Source: an uncultured Treponema sp.
GTDB lineage: Bacteria; Spirochaetota; Spirochaetia; Treponematales; Treponemataceae
Assembly: GCA_949299755.1 (NCBI GenBank)
Contig: CASGBA010000018.1
Location: 1-41,928, forward strand
Direction: 5' to 3'
DNA length: 41,928 nucleotides
The notes under the pieces were generated by a model. It ran no database searches, had not been told where the DNA came from, and worked only from the letters and a program-made list of their open reading frames with translations. Shown piece after piece: positions 29,057-37,206 of this stretch; the stretch's first letter is position 1; the number at the start of each line of letters is the position of its first letter. A program made the position numbers and the translations under genes.

Positions 29057-30588
29057 TTATATCCGGCCTCCGACAGGGCTTTTTCCGCTTCGGATATTTC
29101 ATCGTAGGGCATTGTCATGTTTTTATAGATAATCGAGTTTTCATGGCCTTTCCCCAAAAGAAGCACCAGATCTCCGGCCCGGGCCAGGGAAAAAGCCTTC
29201 CTGATGGCCTGTGGACGGTCAGGGATTAAAAACAAATCCTTGTCCCTTGTGCGTCCCTGGCAACCGGCAGCGATGTCCTCGAGTATTGCCATAGGTTCTT
29301 CACCCCTTGGATCCTCGTCCGTTAAAAAGACCATGTCCGAATAATCCGATGCAATTCTTCCCTGTTCAGGTCTTTTCATGGTATCCCGTTCCCCTCCGGA
29401 GCCAAACAGGCTGATGATTTTTCCTTTTACACGGCCCCTTAAAGGCGGAAAAATCGTCTGAAATGAAGATGGCGTATGGGCATAATCCACAATAACCTCG
29501 AAAGGCTGCCCCTTGTCTATTTTTGTCATTCTTCCTTTCACAGGCTTTAATTTTTCCAATAGTGGTATTAAGGTTTTCAGGCTTTTCCCTGTCAGATGGG
29601 ATACGGTTACCAGGGCTGCCATTATATTCCGCACATTAAAAGCGCCGTTCAGTGGTACTTTTATCTGGAAGCTTTCATCGGAGGAATTACTGAGATAAAA
29701 AGAAATTCCTCCGGCATTCTCAGTGATATGTGTAGCGGATAAACCGCCACGGGGAACAGCGGCTATGGCGGAGCAACCGAATACTGGTTTTGAGGTGGCT
29801 GCATGGAAATATCCGGCCGCCGGATCATCTTCGTTCACAACACCGAAGGCAGGAACTTCCCGTTCCCTTTTTATATGGGAATGGGCGTCCAGCGCCCGGA
29901 AAAGGTTTGCCTTGTCGCTTTTATATTGTTCATGGGTTCCATGGAATTCCAAATGCTCATGGGTGACATTTGTCATCACGGCGGCATCAAATAAAACATC
30001 CCCCAGCCTGTTGGTTCTAGGAGACAATCCATGGGAGCTGGCTTCTATCACGGCATATTCAATACCGTTCGACCTCATTTCTGCCAGATGCCTGTGTATT
30101 TCCACTGCCTCCGGCGTGGTTTGATGTTCGGGATTGGGAAGGACTTCATCTTTTATGCAAAAATCCACCGTTGAAATAAAGCCCGCCTTTTCACCGGAAA
30201 GACGCAAAAGCTGGAAAATAAAGGAAACCGTTGAGCTTTTCCCTTCTGTTCCAGTGACTCCGATAATACATAAATCCTTGGATGGTTCGTCATAAAAAGC
30301 CGAGGCGGCGGCGGACATAACAAATCTGGGATCTTCAACCCTTATATAGCACACTCCGGATTCATAGGAAGGAAGTGTGTCTTTGTGCACAATTGCCAGA
30401 GCACCGTTTTTTATGGCGTGGGGGATGAACGAAGCCCCGTTTTCATGAATTCCGGGCAGGGCAAAAAACAGGCTCCCTTTTTCCGCTTTCCGGGAGTCAT
30501 ACACAAGGGACGTTATAACCGTATTTTCAGGTCCTTTCACCTCCAAGACCGGAAGTGATTCAATGATTTGTGAAATTGTTTTCTTCAT
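29053..30588 (-). CDS. murE: UDP-MurNAc-tripeptide synthetase
   Basis: 511 residues. It adds the third amino acid of the peptidoglycan stem in the cytoplasm. The P-loop reads GTEGKSST (113-120, usual GTNGKTT). NVTHEHLEFHGTHEQYKSDK carries the metal-binding His, and DYAHTPSSF, GGERDTMKRP and GKGHEN are typical. The specificity motif DNPR of meso-diaminopimelate enzymes reads EDPR (425-428, in TDEDPRGEEP). That fits use of another diamino acid; ornithine is reported for Treponema peptidoglycan. The start at 30588 has no strong ribosome-binding site. It is the first gene of the minus-strand group. Confidence 0.93.
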   Translation of the reverse strand: MKKTISQIIESLPVLEVKGPENTVITSLVYDSRKAEKGSLFFALPGIHENGASFIPHAIKNGALAIVHKDTLPSYESGVCYIRVEDPRFVMSAAASAFYDEPSKDLCIIGVTGTEGKSSTVSFIFQLLRLSGEKAGFISTVDFCIKDEVLPNPEHQTTPEAVEIHRHLAEMRSNGIEYAVIEASSHGLSPRTNRLGDVLFDAAVMTNVTHEHLEFHGTHEQYKSDKANLFRALDAHSHIKREREVPAFGVVNEDDPAAGYFHAATSKPVFGCSAIAAVPRGGLSATHITENAGGISFYLSNSSDESFQIKVPLNGAFNVRNIMAALVTVSHLTGKSLKTLIPLLEKLKPVKGRMTKIDKGQPFEVIVDYAHTPSSFQTIFPPLRGRVKGKIISLFGSGGERDTMKRPEQGRIASDYSDMVFLTDEDPRGEEPMAILEDIAAGCQGRTRDKDLFLIPDRPQAIRKAFSLARAGDLVLLLGKGHENSIIYKNMTMPYDEISEAEKALSEAGYK

Positions 30589-30640
30589 TATTGGAGCATT
30601 TTAGCAACCGCAGGCTTCAAAAGCAAGAACATTTTTCCGA

Positions 30641-30672
30641 GGATTGGAAATTTACGATGAATTTTCCAATCC
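30641..30672. other. Hairpin in the murE/queD divergent region
   Basis: A perfect 10-bp inverted repeat pairs GGATTGGAAA (30641-30650) with TTTCCAATCC (30663-30672) around a 12-base loop. It lies between the two divergent genes. It has no adjacent U-run, so an operator is as likely as an RNA hairpin. A T10 run follows further on (30708-30717). Confidence 0.45.
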
Positions 30673-30722
30673 CCGGCATGGATTCCCCAAATCCTTTTCC
30701 CTGTTGCTTTTTTTTTTACATA

Positions 30723-30739
30723 TGGATAGGATTTATCCA
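30723..30739 (+). promoter_or_regulatory. Hairpin enclosing the queD ribosome-binding site
   Basis: TGGATA (30723-30728) pairs with TATCCA (30734-30739) around loop GGATT. The only purine-rich ribosome site, AGGA, lies across the stem-loop border, and the closing A is the first base of the ATG. Folding would hide the start. No preQ1 riboswitch consensus was recognised. Confidence 0.4.
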
Positions 30740-31101
30740 TGTTTGAAATCCGGGTTGAAGCGGATTTTTCCGCTGCTCATTTTTTGTCCGATTATCACGG
30801 TAAATGTGAAAATCTCCACGGCCACAACTATAAGGTTTATGCCCATGCCAGGGGAAATGTCCTTGACCAGGGCGGGATGTTGTGCGATTTTTCTGTCCTA
30901 AAGAATGCTTTGAGGGAAGTTTGCGGAAAGCTGGATCATTCCAATTTGAATGATATGCCGGTTTTTTCAGATAATCCCAGTGCGGAACGTATCGCTTATT
31001 ATATTTTCAATGAGTTAAAGAAAAGCTTACCGGATGTTCCCTTGTACGCTGTGGATGTTTTTGAAACCCCTTCAAGCCGGGCCAGATTTATTCCGGGTTA
31101 A
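30739..31101 (+). CDS. queD: 6-carboxytetrahydropterin synthase QueD
   Basis: 120 residues of the PTPS family. It converts 7,8-dihydroneopterin triphosphate to 6-carboxytetrahydropterin in queuosine synthesis. Zinc ligands H14, H27 and H29 are present (AAHFL; CENLHGHNY). Catalytic C23 precedes them in the CxxxHGH form typical of QueD. LDHSNLND and ETPSSRARF complete the active site. No other queuosine gene is in the window. It is divergent from murE and followed by glnA 67 bases later. Confidence 0.92.
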   Translation: MFEIRVEADFSAAHFLSDYHGKCENLHGHNYKVYAHARGNVLDQGGMLCDFSVLKNALREVCGKLDHSNLNDMPVFSDNPSAERIAYYIFNELKKSLPDVPLYAVDVFETPSSRARFIPG

Positions 31102-31168
31102 AAGGTTCCGGAATTGTTTTCAGTTGACTATGAGCCTGTCAAATGATTAAATATCCACGGAGAGTAAA

Positions 31169-33259
31169 ATGATTGATGTTCCTTCCATATTTGGTTCCAT
31201 GGTTTTCAATGATTCTGTAATGAAGACAAAACTTCCGAAAGATATTTACAAGGCCCTTAAACGGACAATTTCCTTGGGAAAGCATTTGAATCTTGATGTG
31301 GCCAATGTGGTTGCCGCCGCCATGAAGGAATGGGCGGTAGAGAAGGGCGCCACCCATTTTACCCACTGGTTCCAACCCATGACAGGGGTTACAGCTGAAA
31401 AACATGACAGCTTTATTTCCCCGGAAGAGAACGGTACCGTTATCATGGAATTTTCCGGCAAGGAACTTGTCCGGGGTGAACCCGATGCCTCCAGTTTTCC
31501 GTCAGGAGGATTAAGGGCAACCTTTGAGGCAAGGGGATACACCGCCTGGGACCCCACCTCCTACGCCTTTGTAAAGGATGGAACCCTTTATATTCCAACC
31601 GCCTTTTGTTCCTACACCGGGGAAGCCTTGGACAAAAAAACCCCTCTTTTACGTTCCATGCAGGCAATAGATACCCAGGCTAAAAGAATCCTTAAATTAT
31701 TCGGCAAGGATGTTGTACACGTGGATACAACGGTCGGAGCCGAACAGGAATACTTTTTAATTGATAAAAAGAAATACCTTGAAAGACCTGATTTGATTTA
31801 CTGCGGCCGGACTTTGTTCGGGGCGACCCCTCCCAAGGGACAGGAATTGGATGACCACTATTTCGGGGTGATAAAACCCCGGGTCGCGGCTTTCATGAAG
31901 GACTTGGACGAGCAGCTTTGGAAATTCGGTATTTTAGCCAAAACCAAGCATAACGAGGTTGCCCCCGCCCAGCATGAATTGGCCCCTGTTTTCACTTCGA
32001 TAAACATAGCCACCGATCATAATCAACTCACCATGGAGCTGATGAAAAGCGTTGCGGAAAAACACGGAATGGTGTGCCTTTTGCATGAGAAGCCCTTTGC
32101 CGGAATAAATGGAAGCGGCAAGCATAACAACTGGTCCATTTCCGCAGACGGAGTGAATTTGCTGGATCCGGGGGATACTCCGGCGGACAATGCCCAGTTT
32201 TTAGTGTTTTTGGCGGCTGTCATAAAAGCTGTTGACGAATATCAGGATTTAATCCGTCTGAGCGCAGCCAGTGCCGGCAACGATCACAGGCTTGGAGCCA
32301 GTGAAGCTCCCCCTGCCATTGTTTCCATGTTTTTAGGGGAAGAACTTACGGAAATTCTGGATTGTCTTGTCAATGGACGTCCATGTCAGGGAAAAGAAAA
32401 GGTCTTGATGGAAATCGGAGCGACCGTTCTTCCCCATTTCCCGAAAGACAACACTGACAGAAACCGCACATCCCCCTTTGCCTTTACCGGAAATAAATTT
32501 GAATTCAGGATGCTGGGTTCAGCTTTTTCTGTTGCTGGGCCGAATATAGTGTTGAATACCATAGTTGCGGAGGAATTGTCCGGTTTCGCTTCAATCCTTG
32601 AAGAAAGTACCGATTTCAACAAGGATTTGAAACACATAATCATCAGCACCATTAAAAATCACAAACGGATAATTTTCAACGGTGACGGTTACTCAAAGGA
32701 ATGGGAGAAGGAAGCTGAAAAACGTGGCCTCCTCAATATGAAAACCACGCCGGAGGCTTTGCCCGCTTATATTGCGGAAAAAAACGTAAAGCTGTTCAAA
32801 AAGCATTCGGTCTTCACGGAAAACGAGCTTCGTTCCAGATATGAAATTCTGATGGAAAATTATTGTAAAATCATCAGGATTGAAGCCAAAACAATGATTG
32901 AAATGGTTCACAAATATGTAATTCCGGCGGGAATCCGCTTCCAGAAATTCCTGGCTGAAACCCTGTCCTTGATGAATGGTTTTGTTGCTCCGGAGACCAC
33001 GGAAAAAGAAGGGAATTTGCTCAGGTCTGTTTGTACCCTGATGGATGAAATAATGGAAAAACTGTCCCTGCTCGAGGAAAAGTCGGAGGAATCTTCCGTG
33101 GATTTCCAGTCCGTTTATGATGAGGGTTTGTTTGTCCGGGATGAGATTTTCATGAATATGGAAAAACTCCGGGTTCCGGTGGACAAGCTTGAGAAGCTCG
33201 TTCCCCCTGATTTATGGCGGCTCCCTGATTACGGGGAAATCCTTTACAGCGTGGATTGA
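31169..33259 (+). CDS. glnN: Glutamine synthetase type III
   Basis: 696 residues, matching the ~700-residue GSIII family rather than the ~470-residue GSI. It makes glutamine from glutamate, ammonia and ATP. GSIII signatures include [10 protein letters not shown], the [20 protein letters not shown] region, [12 protein letters not shown] (metal-binding Glu), [13 protein letters not shown], and GSGKHNNWS. The C-terminal ~150 residues are helical. GGAG lies upstream of ATG 31169. No ammonium transporter or PII gene is adjacent. Confidence 0.95.
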   Translation: MIDVPSIFGSMVFNDSVMKTKLPKDIYKALKRTISLGKHLNLDVANVVAAAMKEWAVEKGATHFTHWFQPMTGVTAEKHDSFISPEENGTVIMEFSGKELVRGEPDASSFPSGGLRATFEARGYTAWDPTSYAFVKDGTLYIPTAFCSYTGEALDKKTPLLRSMQAIDTQAKRILKLFGKDVVHVDTTVGAEQEYFLIDKKKYLERPDLIYCGRTLFGATPPKGQELDDHYFGVIKPRVAAFMKDLDEQLWKFGILAKTKHNEVAPAQHELAPVFTSINIATDHNQLTMELMKSVAEKHGMVCLLHEKPFAGINGSGKHNNWSISADGVNLLDPGDTPADNAQFLVFLAAVIKAVDEYQDLIRLSAASAGNDHRLGASEAPPAIVSMFLGEELTEILDCLVNGRPCQGKEKVLMEIGATVLPHFPKDNTDRNRTSPFAFTGNKFEFRMLGSAFSVAGPNIVLNTIVAEELSGFASILEESTDFNKDLKHIIISTIKNHKRIIFNGDGYSKEWEKEAEKRGLLNMKTTPEALPAYIAEKNVKLFKKHSVFTENELRSRYEILMENYCKIIRIEAKTMIEMVHKYVIPAGIRFQKFLAETLSLMNGFVAPETTEKEGNLLRSVCTLMDEIMEKLSLLEEKSEESSVDFQSVYDEGLFVRDEIFMNMEKLRVPVDKLEKLVPPDLWRLPDYGEILYSVD

Positions 33260-33323
33260 TTTCCCCGTATTCCTCCCCGGCTTAACGGTAAAGCTGACTT
33301 TATTCGAAACCGATATTATAAAT

Positions 33324-34421
33324 ATGGATGTTTTGAAAAAAACGAGGAAGGTAACTCTTTCTGGCCCCTCCTGTAAAAAGGTTGAAATTGGCGGAGACGC
33401 CCCTGTTTCAATCCAAACCATGTGGAAGGAACCCCTGAAAGAGGAGAATCTTTCTTCCATCTCTTCAAAAATTGAAGGGCTTCAAGCCTTGGGTTGTGAT
33501 ATTGTCCGTTTCGCTGTCCCGGATATGGAATCGGCGGATTTATTGATAAAACTGGCTGCGGATTCTCCTCTCCCTTTGGTGGCGGATATCCATTTTGACC
33601 ATAAACTTGCCCTCCGCTGTCTTGACGGAGGAATAGCTAAAATACGTATAAATCCTGGAAACATCGGTTCCCTGGATAAGGTGAAAGCTGTTGTGGAAAA
33701 AGCTTCTGACAAAGGGGTTCCCATCAGGATTGGTGTCAACAGCGGCTCCATCCCCCGGGACATCCTGGCCTCAGTGGAAAACGGGAATCTTTCCCGTGCC
33801 CAGGCCCTTGTGGAAACTGCCGCCAGGGAAGTTGCTGTTTTTGATGAAATCGGTTTCAATGACCTGGTTGTATCAATGAAGGCTTCTTCGGTTGAAGAAA
33901 CTGTTTCGTGTAACAGGATTTTTGCCTCCAGGTTCAATATTCCCCTTCATATAGGAGTTACGGAAGCCGGACCTCTTATAGGGGGAATAGTAAAAAGCAC
34001 CATAGCCTTGAATGCCCTTTTGTCGGAGGGAATAGGTTCAACCGTCCGAGTAAGCCTTTCCGATTCCCCTGAAAACGAGGTTGTAACCGCCCGGGAAATA
34101 TTAACCGAAAGCGGTAAACGCAGGTCAGGCGTGAGGATAGTCAGCTGCCCCAGATGCGGCCGGCTTGGTTTTGACGTCCACGGTTTTGTCCGACGGTGGC
34201 AGAACCGGCTTTACTCGATGGACAAAGACATAACAGTTGCGGTCATGGGTTGTGTGGTTAATGGTCCCGGGGAGGGGAAACATGCGGATATAGGCATTAC
34301 CGGAGCAGGGAATTCTGTCATAATATTCCGGCAGGGGGAGACTGTAAGGAAACTTGAAATTGAAAACGGTGATTTCACCGCAGTTGACAAGGCTTTCGGG
34401 GAGGAGCTTGAACTCCTATGA
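33324..34421 (+). CDS. ispG: 4-hydroxy-3-methylbut-2-enyl diphosphate synthase IspG
   Basis: 365 residues; the [4Fe-4S] enzyme of the MEP isoprenoid pathway. The N-terminal TIM barrel has VEIGGDAPVSIQTM, PLVADIHFD and RINPGNIG. The C-terminal cluster domain supplies Cys ligands in SCPRCGR and GCVVNGPGE. ATG 33324 was chosen because KKTRKVTLSG matches the normal N terminus; a longer frame runs back into glnA. No Shine-Dalgarno is seen. A TATTAT box at 33314-33319 would put a transcript start near the ATG, but no good -35 accompanies it. The stop overlaps the next start as ATGA. Confidence 0.93.
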   Translation: MDVLKKTRKVTLSGPSCKKVEIGGDAPVSIQTMWKEPLKEENLSSISSKIEGLQALGCDIVRFAVPDMESADLLIKLAADSPLPLVADIHFDHKLALRCLDGGIAKIRINPGNIGSLDKVKAVVEKASDKGVPIRIGVNSGSIPRDILASVENGNLSRAQALVETAAREVAVFDEIGFNDLVVSMKASSVEETVSCNRIFASRFNIPLHIGVTEAGPLIGGIVKSTIALNALLSEGIGSTVRVSLSDSPENEVVTAREILTESGKRRSGVRIVSCPRCGRLGFDVHGFVRRWQNRLYSMDKDITVAVMGCVVNGPGEGKHADIGITGAGNSVIIFRQGETVRKLEIENGDFTAVDKAFGEELELL

Positions 34422-35626
34422 AAAAAAAGACCATGCTCCGGTTTGTTTGCCTGTCCGCCTTTTTAATGGTTTTGTTTTTATCCCTGTGTTACGGGGAGCA
34501 GGAATCAGGTTATGAAAATTCAGGAAACCTCATCAGTTCCCAGGTATGGGAATTAATGAGGAATGCTGAATTCTATTTTGATAAGGGGGATACAGGGAAC
34601 GCTCTTCTTTTGAGTGAAAAAGCCCGGGATGTCCACCGCCTTGAAATAGAGTCAATGTCCGCTGACCTTAAACGGGCTGTTTCATCCCGTGAAATTAAAA
34701 GGGTGGGGGATAATATCTCTTTCGTTTACCAGGCTCTTTCCTTCAGAAAGGATTCCGGGGTGGAAGTCCTTGACCGGGTTCTTGCAAAACATCCCCCGGC
34801 CTTTTTCTCCAATTCCATAAACGCTTTAATTTCCTGGTTGGATGGAGCTTCCGCCTTCCCTGAAGCTGATGTGTTTTCCGGCCGTGTTTATGAGTCGGAA
34901 GGTGAATATGCACTTGCCCTTTCCTTTTACGAAGAGGCTTGGAAACACCGGGCTTTTTTCGATGTGCCCGGGGACAGGACAGTCCTTGTCTATCACATGG
35001 CTGATTTAGCGGGTTTTACCGGGAATCTGGGTGCCCGGGAGGATTATCTGCTCCTGGCTCTTGCCGGTGACTCTGTTTTCGGTACCCCCGGGCGGGAAAG
35101 TGGAACCCTTCTTGCCATGATAAGAACCGCCAAAGAAGATATTGAAGGTTCCCAGGGTTCTTCTTCTGGAGTGTCCGGCAGTAAAAAGGCTGTTTCCCCC
35201 GCTTTCGTGAAGTTTTTCAGCCTTTACAGAAATGACAATCCCTCTGCCCTCAAAGCTTACAGGGATTTGACAGATTTTTATTACCGGGATTCAGGGAAAC
35301 GCCTTGACCGTGCGATGGCAACTGGAGTTTTATCCGCTTCGACTGCTTTCACCCTTCTTGAAAATGCCGTCCGCCAATATGAGTTCGGCTATTCCTATAC
35401 TTCTTTCGGTGAAACACTCCGTCTTGCCTCAAAATATAGTGAAATCAAAGAATGGGCTTCCAGGGTCAGCCTTTGGGACTCCTTCCTTCAATTCGCTTCT
35501 GTTTTGTTTGATTCCGGGGCAGAAGAATTCGCCGCGGCTTTATGGATGAATCTTTCCATGTTTTGCCCTGACAGGCAGATTGCCGAAAAAGCGGCGTCCT
35601 TTATGAATCTTGTTTTGCAGCCCTGA
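34418..35626 (+). CDS. Probable lipoprotein or exported helical-repeat protein
   Basis: 402 residues, function unknown. The N terminus (MKKKTMLRFVCLSAFLMVLFLSLCYGEQ) is a signal peptide. LSLC could serve as a relaxed spirochaetal lipobox, although Leu at -1 is unusual, so plain secretion is possible. The body is helical with TPR-like pairs, for example LMRNAEFYFDKGDTGNALLLS and GRVYESEGEYALALSFYEEA. It is translationally coupled to ispG by a 4-base overlap, which need not mean shared function. It is followed by an outer-membrane barrel gene. Confidence 0.7.
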   Translation: MKKKTMLRFVCLSAFLMVLFLSLCYGEQESGYENSGNLISSQVWELMRNAEFYFDKGDTGNALLLSEKARDVHRLEIESMSADLKRAVSSREIKRVGDNISFVYQALSFRKDSGVEVLDRVLAKHPPAFFSNSINALISWLDGASAFPEADVFSGRVYESEGEYALALSFYEEAWKHRAFFDVPGDRTVLVYHMADLAGFTGNLGAREDYLLLALAGDSVFGTPGRESGTLLAMIRTAKEDIEGSQGSSSGVSGSKKAVSPAFVKFFSLYRNDNPSALKAYRDLTDFYYRDSGKRLDRAMATGVLSASTAFTLLENAVRQYEFGYSYTSFGETLRLASKYSEIKEWASRVSLWDSFLQFASVLFDSGAEEFAAALWMNLSMFCPDRQIAEKAASFMNLVLQP

Positions 35627-35642
35627 TTATAGGAGTTTTTAT

Positions 35643-36134
35643 ATGAAGAAAGGCATAGCGTTATTGGTTTTTGTTATGATGGCTTCCGGGGCGTCTCTTT
35701 TTGCCTTTGGGATAGGCCTCCAATTTGACGGGATTATCACCAAGGATTTTGATCCCGGTCTTGCCGTCACATTTAAATTTGAGTCTGTCCCCCTGATTTT
35801 TGCCGCCAACTGGATGTTTACAAGCCCCCGCAGTGAAATAGGCTTGACAGGCGATGTCTGGTTTGTGAATCCTGAAATTACCAGTTTTTCCGCCGGAAGC
35901 TTGAATTTTTTTGTGGGCGCCGGATTTTTTACCAAAGTTATGTTCGGAAATGATGAGGATTTCGGCTTCAATGCCGGTTTGAGGATTCCTGTCGGGGTGA
36001 ATTTGTATCTGGCAGGACGTTTTGTGGAAATTTTCGCCCAGGTGGCACCCTCTTTCGGCTTGAAAATCCTTCCGACTTTGGATTTTGACACCCCGTTTTT
36101 TCCTGTTTCCGCCGGTGCCAGACTGTGGTTCTGA
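35643..36134 (+). CDS. Small outer-membrane beta-barrel protein
   Basis: 163 residues. A signal peptide (MKKGIALLVFVMMASGASLFA) is followed by alternating amphipathic strands rich in Gly, Phe and Tyr, such as FGIGLQFDGI, LNFFVGAGFFTKVMF and VNLYLAGRFVEIFAQV. The last residues, GARLWF, end in an aromatic, as Bam-dependent outer-membrane proteins usually do. Size suggests eight strands. It resembles small spirochaetal barrels in style, but I cannot assign a named family with confidence. AGGAG 7 bases before ATG 35643 supports this start. Confidence 0.75.
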   Translation: MKKGIALLVFVMMASGASLFAFGIGLQFDGIITKDFDPGLAVTFKFESVPLIFAANWMFTSPRSEIGLTGDVWFVNPEITSFSAGSLNFFVGAGFFTKVMFGNDEDFGFNAGLRIPVGVNLYLAGRFVEIFAQVAPSFGLKILPTLDFDTPFFPVSAGARLWF

Positions 36135-36177
36135 AGTAGTCCCGTACAGCTCTAAACGGTCTTATTTTCATACAGGG

Positions 36178-36200
36178 GAAGGAATATGCTTGATTCCTTC
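36178..36200. other. Palindrome just upstream of the rplU promoter
   Basis: GAAGGAAT (36178-36185) pairs perfectly with ATTCCTTC (36193-36200) around a 7-base loop. It ends 2 bases before the -35 box and 44 bases after the barrel gene stop. It could terminate that gene's mRNA (no U-tract) or act as an operator. Confidence 0.5.
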
Positions 36201-36202
36201 TC

Positions 36203-36232
36203 TTGACTATTCATCCGTTTTTCTTATATACT
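36203..36232 (+). promoter_or_regulatory. Sigma-70 promoter of the rplU operon
   Basis: TTGACT (36203-36208), an 18-base spacer and TATACT (36227-36232) match the housekeeping consensus well. The predicted start near 36239 leaves a leader of about 27 bases with GAGG before rplU. It probably drives rplU-prp-rpmA and onward genes. Confidence 0.7.
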
Positions 36233-36265
36233 GCTTCTCCAGATAACTTAAATGCAGAGGTTTGT

Positions 36266-36580
36266 ATGTACGCGCTTATCGAATACAAAGGAAAACAGTA
36301 TAAGGCTGAAAAAGGCGCAGTCCTGAAAGTTGACAGTGTTGACGCTGAAAAAGGTTCGAAGATAGATATTGAATCGGTGCTTCTTCTCAGCGGGGATAAC
36401 GGTGTCAAAGTGGGGACTCCCTATGTAAAAGGCGCCAAAGTTACAGCCCTTGTGGGTGACAATGTCCGGGATAGGAAGGTTCTTGTGTATAAATACAAAA
36501 GCAAGAAGGACTATCATAGAACCATCGGGCATCGCCAGCACTATACAATGATTACCGTAGAGGATATTGCGGGAGTTTGA
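36266..36580 (+). CDS. rplU: 50S ribosomal protein L21
   Basis: 104 residues. L21 binds 23S rRNA domain I. The pattern MYALIEYKGKQYKAEKG at the start and KSKKDYHRTIGHRQHYT near the end is diagnostic. GAGG 5 bases upstream supports ATG 36266; the longer frame starts inside the promoter. First gene of the conserved rplU-prp-rpmA set. Confidence 0.97.
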   Translation: MYALIEYKGKQYKAEKGAVLKVDSVDAEKGSKIDIESVLLLSGDNGVKVGTPYVKGAKVTALVGDNVRDRKVLVYKYKSKKDYHRTIGHRQHYTMITVEDIAGV

Positions 36581-36582
36581 CG

Positions 36583-36909
36583 TTGATTTCGGTACATATT
36601 GTTACCGAAGAAGGTTGCCTTGTTCTTGCTGAAGCTGAAGGACACGCCGGAACCGGGCGGTACGGAAGTGATTTGGTTTGTGCCGCTGTTTCGGTGTTGT
36701 TCAGGACAACCGGTGTTGTTCTGGAGAAAAAAGTTCCTTCTGTTTCCATGGAAACCTCCGGCCGCGGATCTTTTCGGATTCAGGCCGGGGAATTTTCTTC
36801 AGACGAAAAGGACTGCCTTTTATATGCGGCGGAATTCCTTGGGTGCGGGATTTCTTCCCTTGCCGCGGAATTTCCTGAAGCTGTAATGCTGCGTAGAGAA
36901 TATTTATAG
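36583..36909 (+). CDS. prp: Ribosomal-processing cysteine protease Prp
   Basis: 108 residues of the Prp (DUF464) family. In Firmicutes it cleaves the N-terminal extension of L27. The catalytic pair is present in GHAGTGRYGSDLVCAAVS (His and Cys as in active members). The TTG at 36583 is preferred because GGGAG lies 7 bases upstream; the TTG at 36577 is too close. The neighbouring L27 has no extension, so the usual substrate site is missing. Confidence 0.9.
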   Translation: MISVHIVTEEGCLVLAEAEGHAGTGRYGSDLVCAAVSVLFRTTGVVLEKKVPSVSMETSGRGSFRIQAGEFSSDEKDCLLYAAEFLGCGISSLAAEFPEAVMLRREYL

Positions 36910-36933
36910 CGCGGCGTTTTTGGAGGAAAAAAA

Positions 36934-37191
36934 ATGGGACGTAAAAAAGGCGGAAGCGGCGCAAAAAATGGTCGTGATTCCAATCCGAAATATCTCGGTG
37001 TAAAAGTTTATGGCGGACAGACTGTTCAAGCCGGTGCCATTCTTGTGCGGCAGCGGGGAACAAAAATCCATCCTGGAAACAATGTGGGACGGGGAGGAGA
37101 TGATACCCTGTTTGCCAAGGCGGACGGTGTTGTAATGTACCACCGTCGGAAAGGACGCCATTTGGCTTCCGTTGTTGCCGACGGAGAATAA
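36934..37191 (+). CDS. rpmA: 50S ribosomal protein L27
   Basis: 85 residues. The N-terminal tail of L27 reaches the peptidyl-transferase centre. The sequence [16 protein letters not shown] starts directly in the mature form, as in E. coli, with no Prp-cleaved leader. Also typical are [25 protein letters not shown] and HHRRKGR-like basic stretches. GGAGG 8 bases before ATG 36934 fixes the start. Confidence 0.97.
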   Translation: MGRKKGGSGAKNGRDSNPKYLGVKVYGGQTVQAGAILVRQRGTKIHPGNNVGRGGDDTLFAKADGVVMYHRRKGRHLASVVADGE

Positions 37192-37206
37192 AACTCCATT
37201 TATTAA

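Noticed and set aside
30601-30738. preQ1 riboswitch ahead of queD
   Set aside because: No match to the class I core I can recall; only simple hairpins are visible.
33189-33323. 45-residue N-terminal extension of IspG
   Set aside because: It overlaps the glnA 3' end in another frame, and IspG homologues start near the KKTRKV segment.
36203-36265. N-terminal extension of L21 from an upstream TTG
   Set aside because: That TTG is part of the -35 box, and L21 proteins begin at the MYALIEYKGKQY segment.
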